A DNA stretch of 64,000 nucleotides from CAVYWD01 sp963772225 (lineage in GTDB: Bacteria; Myxococcota; Myxococcia; Myxococcales; UBA5297). Position 1 is the first letter of the stretch; every line of letters begins with the position of its first letter. Below the pieces are notes generated by a model. It had not been told where the DNA came from and did no database searches. It saw nothing but the letters and a program-made list of their open reading frames with translations. Below, one piece after another: positions 22,748 through 30,400 of this stretch. The DNA lies in the NCBI GenBank assembly GCA_963772225.1, contig CAVYWD010000010.1:1-64000 (forward strand), in the 5' to 3' direction. Both the position numbers and the translations under genes were made by a program.

Positions 22748-22986
22748 GCCTGCACCCCTTCTTGAATGAGTGACCCGAAGTCCAACCGACCAAGCGCACG
22801 AGCTCAACCGGCTATCATTGGGAAGCGACCGCCGTCAAGTATTAAACGAGTTCCCAAAGGCCTCCGAAGAGCACAGTTTGCTGGACTTTTCGACGCTGGA
22901 TTCCCGGGCGGGCGAGCGAATCCCCGCTCGGTCGAGGCTCTTGAAGGTTGACAGCCGGGCACTGCTTCGCAAGCCTAGTTCGGAAA

Positions 22987-24216
22987 ATGCACCCCTTGAG
23001 GATGGGAAGACGTGTCCTCGAGCTCCCTCCGCCATTCAAGGGGCTCGAGGCTCTGGCAGGAGGCGAGCCTTCGCCGCTCACGGACCCGCCCGAAGCCCTT
23101 CGGGCGGCGGTTCGGGCGCCGGTGGCCGGCTTTCCGCTCGAGGCCTTTACGCGCGGCCGCCGCGTCGCGCTGATCTTGCCGGACGCCACGAGGCCCGTGC
23201 CGACCGCCCTCATCGAGGCGTTGCTCGCGGAGCTGGGCCAGGCCTGCGTCGAGGTTCGCATCGCGAACGGCACCCATCGGCAAAGCACCGCCGACGAGCA
23301 GCGGGCGATGCTCGGGCGCTTCTTCGGCGCCATTCCCGTGGGCGATCGGCTCGCCGACGACCCCTCCGCCCACCGCGCCTTGGCGGGGACTTCGGCGCGG
23401 CTCGACGCCCGAGCCCTGCAAGCCGACGCGCTGGTCCTCATGGGGCCGCCTTCCTTTCACTACCTCGCCGGCTTCGGCGGCGGGGGAAAGCTCGTCGCGC
23501 CCGGGCTCGCCGATCGCGCCACGGCCGAGCGGGTCCACGCGGCCTGCCTCTCGCCGGAGGGCGGGCGGCACCCGAAGGCGCGGGCCGGAGTCCTGGAGGA
23601 CAACCCGCTCCGCGAGGAGATCGAGGCCATCTGCCGCCGGGCGCCGGAGCAGTTCTACGTGCTCCCGGTGCTGGACTCCTCGGGGCGCCCCACGCGCATC
23701 ATCGCGGGCGAGCGCGGCGCCGCGCTCGGCGCGGTCGCCGCGCTGCTCCGAGAGCACTATGGGCTGCGCTGCCGGCGCTTCCCGGCGGTCGTCGCCAGCG
23801 CCGGCGGGGCGCCCTTCGACGTCGACTTCGTGCAGGGCCATAAGGCGATCGAAGCCGCGGCCGAGGCCTGCGAGCCCGACGGGCCTATCCTCTTCATCGC
23901 CGAATGCGCCGAGGGGTTGCCCGCGCGCCACCGGTCCTTCCTGGCGGCGCACCGCAGCGCCGCCGCCATGGAGCGCTCGCTGCGCGCGCGCTTCGACATC
24001 GCGGCCCACACGGTCTGGGCCGCTCGCCTCAAGGCCGAGCGATTCCGCATTTACGCGCTGACCGCCATGGAGAAGTCGGTCGTCGAGGCGCTCGGGATGA
24101 TCCCCGTGACCTCCCTGGAGGACGCCGCGGCGCGCGCCGACTTTCGCGGCGGAGCGCTGCTGCCGTTCGGGGCCCGGTTCCTGCCGCAGGTCTGGCCTCG
24201 GCCCGCGAAGGGGTAG
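22987..24216 (+). CDS. LarA-family (DUF2088) nickel-pincer racemase-like protein
   Basis: 409 residues. LarA hallmarks in order: DATRPVPTALIEALL, the GTHRQS loop with the conserved His, the HYLAGFGGGGKLVAPGLA segment holding the histidine and the lysine that carries the pincer cofactor in LarA, and a QGHKAIEAA loop in the C-terminal domain. In characterised members the enzyme interconverts hydroxy acids using a Ni pincer nucleotide made by LarB, LarC and LarE; none of these is in the window. The long frame begins at TTG 22948; the ATG at 22987 is more likely. Confidence 0.85.
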   Translation: MHPLRMGRRVLELPPPFKGLEALAGGEPSPLTDPPEALRAAVRAPVAGFPLEAFTRGRRVALILPDATRPVPTALIEALLAELGQACVEVRIANGTHRQSTADEQRAMLGRFFGAIPVGDRLADDPSAHRALAGTSARLDARALQADALVLMGPPSFHYLAGFGGGGKLVAPGLADRATAERVHAACLSPEGGRHPKARAGVLEDNPLREEIEAICRRAPEQFYVLPVLDSSGRPTRIIAGERGAALGAVAALLREHYGLRCRRFPAVVASAGGAPFDVDFVQGHKAIEAAAEACEPDGPILFIAECAEGLPARHRSFLAAHRSAAAMERSLRARFDIAAHTVWAARLKAERFRIYALTAMEKSVVEALGMIPVTSLEDAAARADFRGGALLPFGARFLPQVWPRPAKG

Positions 24217-24246
24217 TCCCTTCGGCGCGAACTCTTCTCTTGTGCA

Positions 24247-24338
24247 GGCTGGCAAAGACTCCAGGCTCCAGACCCAAGGCTCCAGGGAATGCAAGTTCCT
24301 GAAGCCTGGGGTCTGGAGCCTGGAGCCCTGGCAACCCT
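24247..24338. repeat. large imperfect inverted repeat of CTCCAGACC-type units
   Basis: A 15-bp perfect arm pair ccaggctccagaccc (24261-24275) and gggtctggagcctgg (24309-24323) sits inside roughly 40-bp imperfect arms with a loop around gaatgcaagttcct. A shorter related sequence (gattctccagcctccagtct) occurs at about 37189-37208. It lies between two plus-strand genes and could terminate or insulate transcription; it has no T-run. Confidence 0.7.
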
Positions 24339-24441
24339 CTTTGGTTCCGGCCGGCCGGGTTAGGATGGGGACGATGCACCAACCGCGCCCGCGCCTCGCC
24401 CAGACGCCGGCGCGGACCTGTGCTCTCTCCCGGAGGAAGGC

Positions 24442-24960
24442 ATGCCGGCGGGTCCGAAACCGAGCGGGGTCATCCGCGTCGAGCTCAAGAGAGTCGACTT
24501 CCAGGAGCTGCTCTCGCTGGACCCGCTCATTGGGAAGGCGACGCTCTTCGCCGCCATCGGCCCGGAGGACACGCGGCGCCTCGTCGCGGCTGCGACGCCT
24601 CGGCGCTTCGGGCCTGGCCAGGCGATCTTCGGCGAGGGAAGCGAGGGCAGCAGCCTGTTCCTGGTGCTGCGCGGCGAGGTCGCGCTGAGCCGCGCGCAGG
24701 GCGACACCACCGTGGAGATAGGCGAGGTTGCCAAGGGCGAGTTCTTCGGCGAGGCCGAGGCGCTGGGGCCGTCGACCGCCCGCGCGCAGACGGCGACCGC
24801 TGCGCCGGGCGCGGGGTCGGTCGACGTCGCCGAGTTTCCGCGGTCGGTGGTCGCCCAGCTCGCGCAGAAATACGTCGCCCTCTACGCGCTTCTGCGCGAT
24901 GCGCGCGACGCGCGCGCCAAGGCCCGAGACGAGCTCGCCGACTTCCTCAAGCGCTGGTGA
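24442..24960 (+). CDS. cyclic-nucleotide-binding-domain protein
   Basis: 172 residues; ATG preceded by cccggaggaagg. One CNB (Crp-like) domain: LFAAIGPEDTRRLVAA, PGQAIFGEGSEGSSLFLVLRGEVAL, then the phosphate-binding cassette region GEFFGEAEALGPSTARAQTA. The cassette lacks the usual GE-x-A-L-x-x-x-x-R-S-A spacing, so ligand binding is uncertain. There is no DNA-binding helix-turn-helix; a short coiled tail follows. Likely a scaffold or regulator read together with the next small gene. Confidence 0.85.
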   Translation: MPAGPKPSGVIRVELKRVDFQELLSLDPLIGKATLFAAIGPEDTRRLVAAATPRRFGPGQAIFGEGSEGSSLFLVLRGEVALSRAQGDTTVEIGEVAKGEFFGEAEALGPSTARAQTATAAPGAGSVDVAEFPRSVVAQLAQKYVALYALLRDARDARAKARDELADFLKRW

Positions 24961-24965
24961 GAGCC

Positions 24966-25184
24966 ATGAAGAGCCACTCCGAACCCGACATTGACTTCGA
25001 CAGCGAGCCGTCCTCGGCTCGCCCCTTTGCGCAGAAGACCGAGTTCGACTGCCCCGAATGCAGCGCGAACAACCCCTATGACGACGGGTATCGGCCCGGG
25101 GACGAGATCCGCTGCTACTACTGCGGCGCCGAGTTCAAGGTGGCGCTGAGCCTCGAGGGGAAGTGGAAGTACCGGCCGCTGTAG
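24966..25184 (+). CDS. small zinc-ribbon protein
   Basis: 72 residues, starting 5 nt after the CNB gene. An acidic N-terminus is followed by a CPEC...CYYC zinc ribbon (FDCPECSANNPYDDGYRPGDEI, CYYCGAEF) and a short beta tail. It lies in the same unit as the CNB protein; the function is unknown. Confidence 0.8.
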   Translation: MKSHSEPDIDFDSEPSSARPFAQKTEFDCPECSANNPYDDGYRPGDEIRCYYCGAEFKVALSLEGKWKYRPL

Positions 25185-25229
25185 CGCGCCCGGCGAGAGG
25201 TCCTGCGGGCGAGAACGTGATGCACTGAC

Positions 25230-25306
25230 CTATCAACCGTCGACGCGAGGCTGCGCCGCGCCCTCTCCAACATGCCTCGTCGTCGGTCCGAGGCGCAGCC
25301 TCGCTA
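25230..25306 (-). repeat. stop-codon-linked palindromic repeat, copy A
   Basis: Starts at the TAG stop of yggS (25306-25304, minus strand) and runs out of the gene. Perfect 13-bp arms gcgaggctgcgcc (25245-25257) and ggcgcagcctcgc (25292-25304) enclose a conserved core ccctctccaacatgcctcgt. The distal end reads ctatcaaccgtcgac. See copies at 29558 and 57510. Confidence 0.88.
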
Positions 25307-25981
25307 GGGCTTTGGGGTGGGCCGCGCCCCGAAGATCGCCGTGCCGACGCGGACCAGGGTCGCCCCTTCTTCGATGGCCACCTCGAAGTCGGCGCTCATG
25401 CCCATCGACAGCGTCGACAGGCCCAGCGCGCGCGCCGCCTGCGCCGTGCGCCGAAAGAAGGGTCGCACCGCCTCCGGGCTCTCGGCCGGTGGCGGGATGC
25501 ACATGAGCCCCTCGAGCTTCAGGTGCGCGAAGCCCGCGAGCCCCGCGGCGAACGCGCCCAGGCTCGCCTCGGCCACGCCGCCCTTCTGCGCCTCGCCCAG
25601 GTTGAGCTCGACCAGCACCGGCAGGACCCGCCCCGCGGCCGCGGCGCGCTTGTCGAGCTCGGCGGCGAGCTCCAGGTCGTCGAGCGCCTCGAACATCGAG
25701 GCCAAAGGCGCCACGGTGCGGGCCTTGTTCTTCTGAAGGCTCCCGATGAAGTGAAGCTTCAAGTCCGAGAGGTCGGCGAGCGCCTTGGCCTTGTCCCGGA
25801 GCTCCTGCGCGTAGTTCTCGCCGAAGAGCCGCTGGCCGGCCGCGTAAGCCTCGCGGAGGTCCTCGGGAGGCCGGGTCTTGGAAACTGCGACCAGCTCGAC
25901 GTCATCGGCCTTTCGCCCCGCGCGGGCCGCCGCCGCGGCGATGCGCCCTCGGACGCGAACCAGGTTCTCGGCGATTCCCAT
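25304..25981 (-). CDS. yggS: YggS-family pyridoxal-phosphate homeostasis protein
   Basis: 225 residues from MGIAENLVRV. PLP-binding lysine in VAVSKTRP, FGENYAQEL, LHFIGSLQKNK, LNLGEAQKGG and the C-terminal LSMGMSADFEVAIEEGATLVRVGTAIFG all match the YggS/PLPBP alanine-racemase-like barrel. It buffers free PLP. It follows maf after 14 nt and its TAG stop is the first part of the palindromic repeat copy A. Confidence 0.95.
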   Translation of the reverse strand: MGIAENLVRVRGRIAAAAARAGRKADDVELVAVSKTRPPEDLREAYAAGQRLFGENYAQELRDKAKALADLSDLKLHFIGSLQKNKARTVAPLASMFEALDDLELAAELDKRAAAAGRVLPVLVELNLGEAQKGGVAEASLGAFAAGLAGFAHLKLEGLMCIPPPAESPEAVRPFFRRTAQAARALGLSTLSMGMSADFEVAIEEGATLVRVGTAIFGARPTPKP

Positions 25982-25995
25982 CGAGGCCCCTCTCT

Positions 25996-26580
25996 TCAAG
26001 GGCTCCAGGGCAGCGCGAAGCCGACGCGCGCGAGGAGCCCGAGCGTCTCAGTGAGCGGAAGGCCGACGACGTTCGACGCGCTGCCTTCGATGGCCTCGAC
26101 GAACATCCCGCCGCGGTCCTGAATGCCGTAGGCGCCCGCCTTGTCCATCGGCTCGCCCGTGGCAACGTACCAATCGGCCTGCGCCGGGGCGATCTCGCTG
26201 AAGCGGACATGGGTCTCGACGACCGCCGACGCGCTCCCGAGCGGGCCTTCGGCGTGCACGCCAGTGAGCACCGAGTGCCCGCGGCCGGAGAGCTCGAGCA
26301 GCATCCGCCGCGCGTCGGCCGCGTCTCTCGGCTTTCCGAAGATGCGCCCGCCGAGGACGACCGAGGTGTCGGCGGCGAGGGCGGTCGCGCCCTGGGGCCT
26401 TTTCGCCCGCTGGGCCTTCTCCCGGGCCAAGCGCGCCACGTAGTCGCGCGGCAGCTCGCCGGGGCGCTCGGACTCGTCGACGTGGGACGGTGCCACCACC
26501 AGCTCGATGCCGAGCTGGGCGAGCAGCGCCCGCCTTCGCGGCGAGCTCGAGGCCAGGATGAGAGAGTAGGGACCGGACAT
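25996..26580 (-). CDS. maf: Maf/YhdE nucleotide pyrophosphatase
   Basis: 194 residues. Signature SSSPRRRALLAQLG at the N-terminus, ADTSVVLGGRIFGKP, and DKAGAYGIQDRGG. The SER...EKA spacing fits the dTTP/UTP pyrophosphatase group that clears modified nucleotides. Upstream of yggS in the same transcript. Confidence 0.94.
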   Translation of the reverse strand: MSGPYSLILASSSPRRRALLAQLGIELVVAPSHVDESERPGELPRDYVARLAREKAQRAKRPQGATALAADTSVVLGGRIFGKPRDAADARRMLLELSGRGHSVLTGVHAEGPLGSASAVVETHVRFSEIAPAQADWYVATGEPMDKAGAYGIQDRGGMFVEAIEGSASNVVGLPLTETLGLLARVGFALPWSP

Positions 26581-26738
26581 GGCGGCTGGGGGCGTTCGAG
26601 GGAACGGCCGGAATGCGCCGGAGCTCGGTCGCGCTTGAGCCTCGACGCCTGAGGCGCGACTCGCGCGCCTCAGCGGCCGAGGGATCGTTTCAAAGGCACA
26701 GCAGCGGCTGCGCGAGCGCGCTGAAAGCGAAGGGCCGG

Positions 26739-28355
26739 CTACCCTTCGTCCAGGGCGCTAGGGCCCTGGCGGCTCGGGCCGAGGAGGGCCTCGTTTTTCT
26801 CGATCTTCGCCTTCTCCTTCAGCTGCTTGACGAAGCTCTCGAGGACCTGGTTCGTCTTGGCCGCGCGCGCCTTGGCGCGGTACTCGTCGAGCTTCTTGTC
26901 GAGCTCGGAGAGGTCGGCGTGCTCGCGGCTCTTGAGCGCCACGGCGTAATAGCTGCCGTTGACCTCGAGGGCCTGAGGCGCCACCGGGCTCTTTTCGTCC
27001 AGGGCGAGCACCGCCTTCACGAGAGCCGCGTCCATCCCGATGCGCGGGACGTAGTCGACGGAAGGCGAGAACGGCCCGGTGGCCTCGGCCTCGGGCTTCT
27101 TGGCCAACGGCTCGAGGCGGAGCTGGCGATCGTCGGGCGAGTCCGGCTTCTTCTCCGCCGGCCACTGCGCCTCGAGCGACTTGCCTTCGCGGGCCAGCGC
27201 CAGGGTTTGGTCGGCCTTGGCCTTGGCCGCGGATTTGGCGCGGTCGTCCAGCATCAGCTCGGCGGCGATCTCCTTCTGGGTGTCCTTCAGCTCGCGGTTC
27301 TCTTCGGGCAAAACCTCCTCGACGCGGATGAGGTGCCAGCCGAACCGGGACCGGACGGGCTCGCTCGTCTCGCCCGCCTTGAGCGCCATGGCGGCCTTCT
27401 CGAACGATGCGTCCATGGTGCCCGGGCCGAACAGGCCCAAGTCGCCGCCCTTCTCCTTGCTGCCCAGATCCTGGCTGCTCTCCTTGGCCACCGCCGCGAA
27501 GTCGGCGCCGCCCTGGATCTTCTTCTGCAGCTCGACCAGCTTCTCCTTCGCCGCGGCGGACTCCTTGTCCGGGGCCTTCTCGGAGACCTTGATCAAGATG
27601 TGGCGCGCCTTGACCCGCTTCGGCTTGTGAAACCGCAGCGAATTGGCCTTGTAGAACTCCTCAACCCGGGCCGCGTCGCTCTTCGCGAACGCGTCGACCT
27701 GCTCGTCGGCAGGCTTCTCGACTTCGGCTTTGAGAGCCTGCGGGTTGAACCGCACGAAGGCCAGGTCGAGCTTCTCCTTCTCCTTGGCGAACTCGGCGCG
27801 GACCTCGTCGTCGGAGACCTTGGCGCTCTCGGAGAGGCTGCCCACCATCTTCTGCGCGAGCAGGCTCTTGCGCATCTCGTCCTCGAACTGCGCCTGGGTA
27901 GACCCGAGCTGCCGCTCGATGAGGAGGTCGTAGGTCGGTTTGTCGAAATGGCCGTCCTTCTGGAACGCAGGGATCTTGGCGATCTCCTCGAAGAGCTCGC
28001 GGTCCGAGACGGCGATGCCATGGGAGGCGGCCGCCTGGACGAGCAGCTCGCGGTCGATCATCTGGTCGAGGACGTTCTCCCTCAGCTTGAGGGACCGGGC
28101 CATGTCCTCGCTGAAGCCGCCGCCGGCGCGGGACTGGTAGTCGCGAAAGACCCGCGAATACGTCTGCTGGAACTCGATGGCCGGGATGGCCTCGCCGTTC
28201 ACGGTAGCGATGTTCGCGCCGGGGCCGGACAGCGCGGCGCCCGATCGGCAGCCGCTCGAGCCGGGGCCGAATGAGAAGATGAACACCACGATGATGATGG
28301 TGAAGAAGACATAGATGAGCGCGGACCTCGAGTTCCGCCGCATGGTATCCAACAT
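26739..28355 (-). CDS. PpiD/SurA-type periplasmic peptidyl-prolyl isomerase-chaperone
   Basis: 538 residues. A single TM anchor near residues 12-32, a SurA_N-type domain with a long helical region, then a parvulin PPIase domain (VKARHILIKVSEKAPDKESA ... GGDLGLFGPGTMDASFEKAA ... SRFGWHLIRVEEVL). Helps outer-membrane and periplasmic proteins fold after Sec export. Divergent from mreC across about 340 nt. Confidence 0.92.
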   Translation of the reverse strand: MLDTMRRNSRSALIYVFFTIIIVVFIFSFGPGSSGCRSGAALSGPGANIATVNGEAIPAIEFQQTYSRVFRDYQSRAGGGFSEDMARSLKLRENVLDQMIDRELLVQAAASHGIAVSDRELFEEIAKIPAFQKDGHFDKPTYDLLIERQLGSTQAQFEDEMRKSLLAQKMVGSLSESAKVSDDEVRAEFAKEKEKLDLAFVRFNPQALKAEVEKPADEQVDAFAKSDAARVEEFYKANSLRFHKPKRVKARHILIKVSEKAPDKESAAAKEKLVELQKKIQGGADFAAVAKESSQDLGSKEKGGDLGLFGPGTMDASFEKAAMALKAGETSEPVRSRFGWHLIRVEEVLPEENRELKDTQKEIAAELMLDDRAKSAAKAKADQTLALAREGKSLEAQWPAEKKPDSPDDRQLRLEPLAKKPEAEATGPFSPSVDYVPRIGMDAALVKAVLALDEKSPVAPQALEVNGSYYAVALKSREHADLSELDKKLDEYRAKARAAKTNQVLESFVKQLKEKAKIEKNEALLGPSRQGPSALDEG

Positions 28356-28498
28356 CGGGCGTCAGGCTCCTTTCGACCGCATTGCCTCGAACGACCTTCC
28401 CAACACGGCCCTAGGCCCAAGCCCTTCCGCTCTGCTCCGCGAGAGCGAAGCGCTTCACGCCGATTCAGAGGGGTGGGAGGGCGCCCGTGCGAGAAGGC

Positions 28499-28528
28499 TT
28501 GACACCCTAGAAAGAGGTTTGAGAAAAT
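28499..28528 (+). promoter_or_regulatory. candidate sigma-70 promoter for the mreC-rodA cluster
   Basis: TTGACA at 28499-28504, an 18-nt spacer, and gaaaat at 28523-28528 (4 of 6 matches to the -10). It lies in a locally AT-richer stretch ahead of mreC. Sequence resemblance only. Confidence 0.45.
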
Positions 28529-28699
28529 GCAAGTGAAATAAGCGCCTTGCGCCGGCTGGCGTCGGGCGCAGCTCAGGCCGCCCGCGGCGGGCTCGAGCGG
28601 CGGGTCGCAGCCCGAGCGAAGTCAGCCGTACCGCGGTGTGTTAGTCCAGGGCCGCTGGGCGTTTCGTCCTGTGGAGCGGCCGGAAGCGGGCAGGGCGAA

Positions 28700-29560
28700 T
28701 TGCTGGGACTCTTCAAGCGGTACCGAGAACTCTTGGGCATCGCCGCGCTGCTTCTGGCGCCCATCGTGATGTACGTCGCCCACTCCAGGCGCGGCTGGGA
28801 GCTCACCTGGTTCGACCGCAAAGTCCTCTGGGTCAGCGCGCCGTTGGAGCGGGGCATCACCGCGGCGGTGGGCGGCGTCATCGACCGCTACGGGGCCTGG
28901 GTCGCGCTGCGCGGCGTGCGCGATGAGAACCTGGCGCTGCGGCGCGAGAACCTGCGGCTGAAAGAGGAGCTGGCGCGCCGCGCCGAGGCTCAGGCCGAGA
29001 ACGAGCGCCTCCGCCGGATGATCGCCTTCGCCGAGTCGGCGACCACGCCCGTGCTCACCGCGCCCATCATCGGCGAGGCGCCGGTGCTGAACCTCCTCAC
29101 CATCAAAATCGGCAAGGGCACCTCGGACGGGGTCAGCAAGGGAATGGCGGTGGTCTCCAGCGAGGGCATCGTCGGAAAGGTGATCTCCGCCTCGTCCCGC
29201 GCCGCGGACGTCCTCCTCCTCCAGGACGCGAATTTCGCGGTCCCGGTGCGGGTCCAGCGCTCCCGAGCTCGCGCCAAGGTCATGGGCCAGGGCGCTCGGG
29301 TGAGGCCGTCGCTCGTGCAGGCGCTGCGGACCGACGACATCGAAGACGGCGACCTCCTGGTGACGTCCGGCACCGACGACGTCTTTCCCAAGGGCCTCAT
29401 GGTGGGCCGGGTCTCGCGCGTGGAGAAGCTCACGCACGGCATGTTCCTGTCCGCCGAGGTGGTGCCCGCCGCCGAGGTCGGCAAGCTCGAAGAGGTCTTC
29501 GTGATCATGGGCCTGCCGGGCCGGGAAGACTTCCCCGAAGCGGCGCTTCAGAAGAACTAG
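28700..29560 (+). CDS. mreC: rod shape-determining protein MreC
   Basis: About 286 residues from a TTG at 28700; the frame continues upstream to 28547 but without homology. TM at about residues 10-30, a coiled coil (RDENLALRRENLRLKEEL) and the two-lobed beta domain (LTAPIIGEAP, GKGTSDGVSKGMAVVSSEGIVGKV, DGDLLVTSGTDDVFPKGLMVGRVSRVE) are typical. MreC organises the elongation complex with MreD, PBP2 and RodA, which follow. mreB is not in the window. The TAG stop opens repeat copy B. Confidence 0.93.
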   Translation: MLGLFKRYRELLGIAALLLAPIVMYVAHSRRGWELTWFDRKVLWVSAPLERGITAAVGGVIDRYGAWVALRGVRDENLALRRENLRLKEELARRAEAQAENERLRRMIAFAESATTPVLTAPIIGEAPVLNLLTIKIGKGTSDGVSKGMAVVSSEGIVGKVISASSRAADVLLLQDANFAVPVRVQRSRARAKVMGQGARVRPSLVQALRTDDIEDGDLLVTSGTDDVFPKGLMVGRVSRVEKLTHGMFLSAEVVPAAEVGKLEEVFVIMGLPGREDFPEAALQKN

Positions 29561-29630
29561 CGAGGCGGCGTCTCAGACCGACCAGGCATGTTGGAGAGGG
29601 TCGGCGCGGCCTCGCGTCGATGGTTGATAG
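29558..29630 (+). repeat. stop-codon-linked palindromic repeat, copy B
   Basis: Begins with the TAG stop of mreC, then cgaggcggcgtctcagaccg, the conserved core aggcatgttggagagggt, and the outer arm ggcgcggcctcgcgtcgatg ending ttgatag. A further tagtcgatggttgaaag follows (29628-29644), partly repeating the end. Inverted relative to copies A and C on the map, but in the same orientation relative to the gene it ends. Confidence 0.88.
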
Positions 29631-29857
29631 TCGATGGTTGAAAGTTCTGCGGGAACCCGGCTCGGTGGAAACTTGACTCGAATGCATCGCGTTCGCGCCC
29701 TCAAGGCCTCTAGCGGCGGAAAGTCCATGGTCTGCCCAGAGCCGAGCAGAGCGGAGAGCGGCCTTCGGTGCCTCCTGTTGGGTGGCCGAATGTCGCTCAG
29801 GCGCGCGCTCGGGAAGTCCCCGCGCCCGCTGTGCGTTGGGGGAGCGCGCCTGCGCCC

Positions 29858-30364
29858 ATGAAGCTCGCTACCCTCATCGTCGCTTGCCTCGCCCTGGTCG
29901 CGCTCGAGTGCGCGGCCCTGCGCCCGTTCGGCCTGTCGGTCGCGCGCGCCGACCTGGCGGTGGCGGTGGTGCTCTTCTTCGGCGTGCGGTGCCAGACGCT
30001 CGAGGGGGCGGCGGGCAGCTTTGCCGCCGGCTACTTCGTCGACCTCCACTCGGGGCAGCCTTCTGGGCTCTACATCTTTACGGCGGTGCTCACGTATCTC
30101 GTGGCGCGGCTGGTGGCGCCCTTCGTGGAAGTTCGCTCCGCTCGGCGCTTTGCACTGCTCGCGGCGGCGATGGACGTGGCCCACAACCTAGCGGCCTGGG
30201 GCCTGCTCGCTGCGGGCGGCGCGCCCGACGTCAACCGGAGCGAGATGCTGTCCGCCATTCCCCTCACGGCGGCGCTGACCGCTGTGGCGGCCACCTTGAT
30301 CTGGCCCGTCCTTCGCTGGATCGAGGCGGTGTTCAAGAAACCGGAGACTGGGATTCTGATGTAG
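29858..30364 (+). CDS. mreD: rod shape-determining protein MreD
   Basis: 168 residues, about five TM helices, beginning MKLATLIVACLALVALECAA. Contains ADLAVAVVLFFGVR and GYFVDLHSGQPSGLYIF, matching the MreD family pattern. Located between mreC and the PBP2 gene, with a ggggag motif upstream of its ATG. Confidence 0.88.
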   Translation: MKLATLIVACLALVALECAALRPFGLSVARADLAVAVVLFFGVRCQTLEGAAGSFAAGYFVDLHSGQPSGLYIFTAVLTYLVARLVAPFVEVRSARRFALLAAAMDVAHNLAAWGLLAAGGAPDVNRSEMLSAIPLTAALTAVAATLIWPVLRWIEAVFKKPETGILM

Positions 30365-30400
30365 AGGTCAGAGGGGCGGGGAGAGGGCGAAGAGCGCGCA

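Noticed and set aside
22948..22990. ttgaca as a promoter for the LarA-like gene
   Set aside because: A -35-like hexamer exists, but no acceptable -10 lies at 16-18 nt.
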